A stretch of 6,974 nucleotides of DNA from positions 1-6,974 of the forward strand of contig JACQNX010000043.1 in assembly GCA_016202875.1 (NCBI GenBank). Reading direction: 5' to 3'. A model generated the notes under the pieces. That model did no database searches. It saw nothing but the letters and a program-made list of their open reading frames with translations, and was not told the origin of the DNA. Shown piece after piece: positions 5,114-6,974 of this stretch (position 1 is the first letter of the stretch; each line of letters opens with the position of its first letter). The stretch is from Candidatus Aenigmatarchaeota archaeon. Lineage in GTDB: Archaea > Aenigmatarchaeota > Aenigmatarchaeia > GW2011-AR5. The translations under genes and the position numbers were made by a program.

Positions 5114-5577
5114 TAGATTCTTCTGTTATAATACATTTTGCCAGGTCAGGGAAATTAGAACTTTTAGAAAAATACTTCAAAAAAATAAAAATCACGCCTG
5201 AAATAGGGAAGGAAATATTACAAGAAGGCAAGGCAGGAGAAGAACAAATTAAAAAATCCATAGGAAAATGGATAGTGGTTAAGAAGATAGAAATTAAGAG
5301 AAAATCAGATATTTTGAGCAATGCTGACATGGAACTTATAGCTCTTGCTGGAAAAGAAAAGGATTTTATTTTAACAAATGACAATGAAATAGTTTCTTTT
5401 GCTTCTGCCGCAAAAATAGAAACAATGTGGGCAACAACTTTTCTTGTTGGGTGCATTAAGAAAAATATTTTGACTAAACAACAAGGGAAAAAGATTTTAT
5501 ATGATCTTATCAAATCTGGAATGTATTTAAGAACCGATACGTATGCTGAGATAACAAGGCAAATAGAGAGTTTGTGA
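5104..5577 (+). CDS. PIN-domain toxin, DUF3368/COG2405-like
   Basis: This is a 157-aa PIN-like nuclease, probably an RNase that would cleave RNA when free of its antitoxin. The N-terminal strand MVVVDSSVIIHFARSGKLELL carries the first acidic metal ligand (D5). Further candidates are E34 or E37 in TPEIGKEIL, D75/E77 in LSNADMELIALA, and D93 in ILTNDNEIVSFA. The arrangement, including the ARSGKLELL block after the first Asp and the later ALA and TND segments, matches DUF3368-type PIN proteins paired with UPF0175 antitoxins. All acidic positions are present, so it looks active. The C-terminal tail (120-157, Lys-rich) is helical in character. ATG 5104 overlaps the antitoxin stop by 10 nt with no separate SD site needed. 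The gene is notably AT-rich, as expected for a mobile TA module. Confidence 0.85.
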   Translation: MVVVDSSVIIHFARSGKLELLEKYFKKIKITPEIGKEILQEGKAGEEQIKKSIGKWIVVKKIEIKRKSDILSNADMELIALAGKEKDFILTNDNEIVSFASAAKIETMWATTFLVGCIKKNILTKQQGKKILYDLIKSGMYLRTDTYAEITRQIESL

Positions 5578-5589
5578 ATTCTAATATTT

Positions 5590-5600
5590 CCTATATGTTA
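5590..5600 (+). promoter_or_regulatory. Possible TATA box of the methyltransferase gene
   Basis: CCTATATGTTA is centred about 29 nt before ATG 5624, and no Shine-Dalgarno site is present, which fits a leaderless transcript. Read-through from the toxin gene 46 nt upstream is the alternative. Confidence 0.35.
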
Positions 5601-5623
5601 TCTGCAATATTGAGATTCCATTT

Positions 5624-6451
5624 ATGCAAATCCATGAAAAATTGAAAGAGCGTCTGATGAAATTAGGCCTTGACGAAACCATTTACGAAATGCGCACGAG
5701 AAAATGCATCCTTTCAAGAGAAAAGCTAAATTTGGAAAAAGTTCCATGGTTTGATGGCGCTTATTTTATTGACGCTAGTTTCACCAACAGAAACGACTGC
5801 TTCATCTTCGACCCGATTTCTATTATTCCATGCTTAGCTCTCGAGCCAAAAAAAGAAGACAAGATTCTTGACGTGTGCGCTGCACCGGGGACAAAGACGT
5901 TTATTTTGTCTTTTATGACCGACAACGAAACAAAAATAACAGCAAATGATATTGACAAGTTCCGCGTCAGGAGGCTGAAGGCCAATGTCAACAAATTCAA
6001 CATAAGCGCTGAAGTCATGAATGCCTCGGGCAGAAAAATCACGGGCAGCTTCAGCAAAATCCTGCTGGATGCTCCATGTTCCGGGGAGGGCATGATCAAT
6101 AAAAAAGATAAGATTTTTCAGCACTGGTCGGAAAAGAGGGTAAGGCTGCTGGCAAAAGCGCAGAAGAAATTGATTCAGCATGCTTTTGAGATTCTAGAGA
6201 AAGGGGGGATTCTAGTTTATTCGACATGCACGTTCGAGCCAGAGGAAAACGAAGAAGCTGTGGATTTTTTGCTGGATAAATTCGATGATGCTTGTGTGGA
6301 CAAGGTTGACGTAAACAATATCGTATACGATGGTGGAATTACAGAGTGGAATGGCAAAAAATTCAATAATCAAGTGAAAAACTGCATGCGCATCCACCCC
6401 CAGCACAACAGAACAGGCGGGTTTTTTGTGGCGAAGATGCGAAAACTTTGA
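5624..6451 (+). CDS. NSUN/RsmB-type RNA m5C methyltransferase
   Basis: This 275-aa enzyme is expected to transfer a methyl group from S-adenosylmethionine to C5 of cytosine in tRNA or rRNA. The Rossmann-fold motifs are complete: motif I DVCAAPGTKT (83-92), an acidic residue after the next strand (NDID, about 108-111), motif IV DAPCSGEG (149-155, Cys152), and motif VI STCTFEPEENE (200-210, Cys202). The C-terminal RIHPQHNRTGGFFVAKM is also present. Both catalytic cysteines are there, so it looks active. Residues 1-75 form the short N-terminal domain seen in archaeal members. There is no PUA domain, so it is a minimal form and the RNA target cannot be read from sequence. ATG 5624 is the natural start. 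A diverged fragment of its 5' end lies at 4581-4695, on the far side of the TA module. The gene is less AT-rich in its second half than the toxin gene. Confidence 0.93.
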   Translation: MQIHEKLKERLMKLGLDETIYEMRTRKCILSREKLNLEKVPWFDGAYFIDASFTNRNDCFIFDPISIIPCLALEPKKEDKILDVCAAPGTKTFILSFMTDNETKITANDIDKFRVRRLKANVNKFNISAEVMNASGRKITGSFSKILLDAPCSGEGMINKKDKIFQHWSEKRVRLLAKAQKKLIQHAFEILEKGGILVYSTCTFEPEENEEAVDFLLDKFDDACVDKVDVNNIVYDGGITEWNGKKFNNQVKNCMRIHPQHNRTGGFFVAKMRKL

Positions 6452-6460
6452 TTTTTAAAC
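6451..6460 (+). promoter_or_regulatory. Possible TATA box of the 138-aa gene
   Basis: ATTTTTAAAC directly follows the methyltransferase stop and is centred about 25 nt before ATG 6481. With no Shine-Dalgarno site before that ATG, a leaderless transcript is likely. The T-rich character could also help end the upstream transcript. Confidence 0.4.
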
Positions 6461-6480
6461 TTTTCAGAGATACGTATGGC

Positions 6481-6897
6481 ATGCTTAGTTTATGGAATTT
6501 GTTTAAAACTTCTACACCCCCGCAACTTTACAGTGATGAAACCAGTCATCCTCTTATGACGCAAAAAGAGTTCAGAAAATTTTTGCGATCTCATCCTGGC
6601 GAGGCCTTCCATGAGGTAACAACAGTGTCCGTATACTCTGCCGGGCGTACAAAAGACGCTGCTTATGCCGAAGCCTGTCGTAGAGTGCAGAAAAAATGCA
6701 GAGAACTCTCATCTGATTTTGCCGTAATAAGAAGCGGATACTGCGATCGTCCATTATATCTGCCGTTCACAGCATTCTTTTCCGATCATGATTTTCCTGA
6801 AGTCATCTATAGCATGGAAGCGGACTTATACAGAATGCAGGAACATCCAAAAAACCAGCTTTATGTCTCGCCAGAAGGCAAAATAAATATAAGCTAG
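6481..6897 (+). CDS. Hypothetical 138-aa protein
   Basis: ATG 6481 is preferred over a TTG at 6448 because a TATA-like box sits about 25 nt upstream and the TTG overlaps the methyltransferase stop. The short N-terminal region (1-25) is variable in character. A helix rich in charged residues follows (TQKEFRKFLRS, 27-37). Next comes a likely strand-helix-strand unit: VTTVSVYSAG (46-55), KDAAYAEACRRVQKKCRELS (58-77), and FAVIRSGYCD (80-89). An aromatic segment (PLYLPFTAFFSDHDFPEVIY) and a polar tail close the protein. It has three Cys and no membrane helix or signal peptide. I do not recognise the family. The strand-helix-strand pattern recalls small alpha/beta domains, but that is too weak for a function. 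It is a single-gene unit by its own promoter. Confidence 0.65.
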   Translation: MLSLWNLFKTSTPPQLYSDETSHPLMTQKEFRKFLRSHPGEAFHEVTTVSVYSAGRTKDAAYAEACRRVQKKCRELSSDFAVIRSGYCDRPLYLPFTAFFSDHDFPEVIYSMEADLYRMQEHPKNQLYVSPEGKINIS

Positions 6898-6905
6898 CCA
6901 TGTTT

Positions 6906-6953
6906 TATAGTAGGTTCGAAAAATACTGGAACTTTTAATTTGAACCTGCTATA
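6906..6953 (+). repeat. 15-bp hairpin downstream of the 138-aa gene
   Basis: Positions 6906-6920 (TATAGTAGGTTCGAA) pair with 6939-6953 (TTTGAACCTGCTATA) across an 18-nt loop. The two imperfect pairs, 6911-6948 and 6918-6941, are U-G or G-U in plus-strand RNA, so the stem is continuous there; on the minus strand they would be A-C mismatches. This points to a plus-strand RNA structure beginning 8 nt after the stop of the 138-aa gene. It could be a 3' UTR stabiliser, a processing site, or part of an RNA gene running past the window. Confidence 0.6.
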
Positions 6954-6974
6954 CTGTATGTTCAGCATAAAATG

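Noticed and set aside
6448..6480. TTG 6448 as start of the 138-aa gene
   Set aside because: A rare start that overlaps the methyltransferase stop and has no SD site; ATG 6481 has a TATA-like box at suitable distance.
6906..6953. tRNA fragment suggested by GGTTCGAA and TTTGAACC
   Set aside because: The two motifs pair with each other in one stem instead of forming separate T-arms, and no acceptor or anticodon stem is found.

Overview
The window is archaeal chromosomal DNA. The evidence is an archaeal-type elongation factor 1-alpha (421 aa), an archaeal S10 ribosomal protein, AT-rich TATA-like boxes 25-31 nt before several start codons, and GAGGTG-type Shine-Dalgarno sites before others. Mixed leaderless and SD-led starts, short genes and many small unknown proteins would fit a DPANN-type or related uncultured archaeon, but I cannot name a lineage from sequence alone.

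Layout. Positions 1-486 hold the 3' end of an unrecognised membrane-anchored small protein and a complete 65-aa basic protein of unknown function. The tuf gene for aEF1A follows (531-1796). A block of three minus-strand genes comes next: a 92-aa hypothetical (1838-2116), a radical SAM protein of the spore-photoproduct-lyase-like COG1533 type (2186-2929), and an M14-type zinc carboxypeptidase or deacylase (2963-3796). This block sits between tuf and rpsJ (3852-4178), two genes that are commonly adjacent in archaea. The M14 gene and rpsJ diverge from a 55-nt spacer in which one TATA box appears to serve both directions and both transcripts look leaderless. A small possible gene follows rpsJ (4184-4405).

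Positions 4397-5577 look like a rearranged, recently active region. They hold a possibly 5'-truncated minus-strand ORF, a decayed copy of the 5' end of an RNA methyltransferase gene, a compact branched inverted-repeat structure (4677-4739), and a two-gene toxin-antitoxin module. In that module an RHH plus UPF0175-like antitoxin overlaps a DUF3368-like PIN toxin by 10 nt. The intact methyltransferase, an NSUN/RsmB-type m5C enzyme, follows at 5624-6451. The TA module therefore lies between two direct partial copies of the methyltransferase 5' end.

The window closes with a 138-aa protein of unknown function (6481-6897) and a 15-bp hairpin (6906-6953) whose G-U pairs favour formation in plus-strand RNA.

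How the genes relate: aEF1A, S10 and the m5C methyltransferase form a translation and RNA-modification group, and the TA module would act on RNA if active. The radical SAM and M14 genes may form a short operon, but no shared pathway is evident. The most noteworthy points are the direct-repeat pseudogene flanking the TA module, the branched fold beside it, and the shared divergent promoter.
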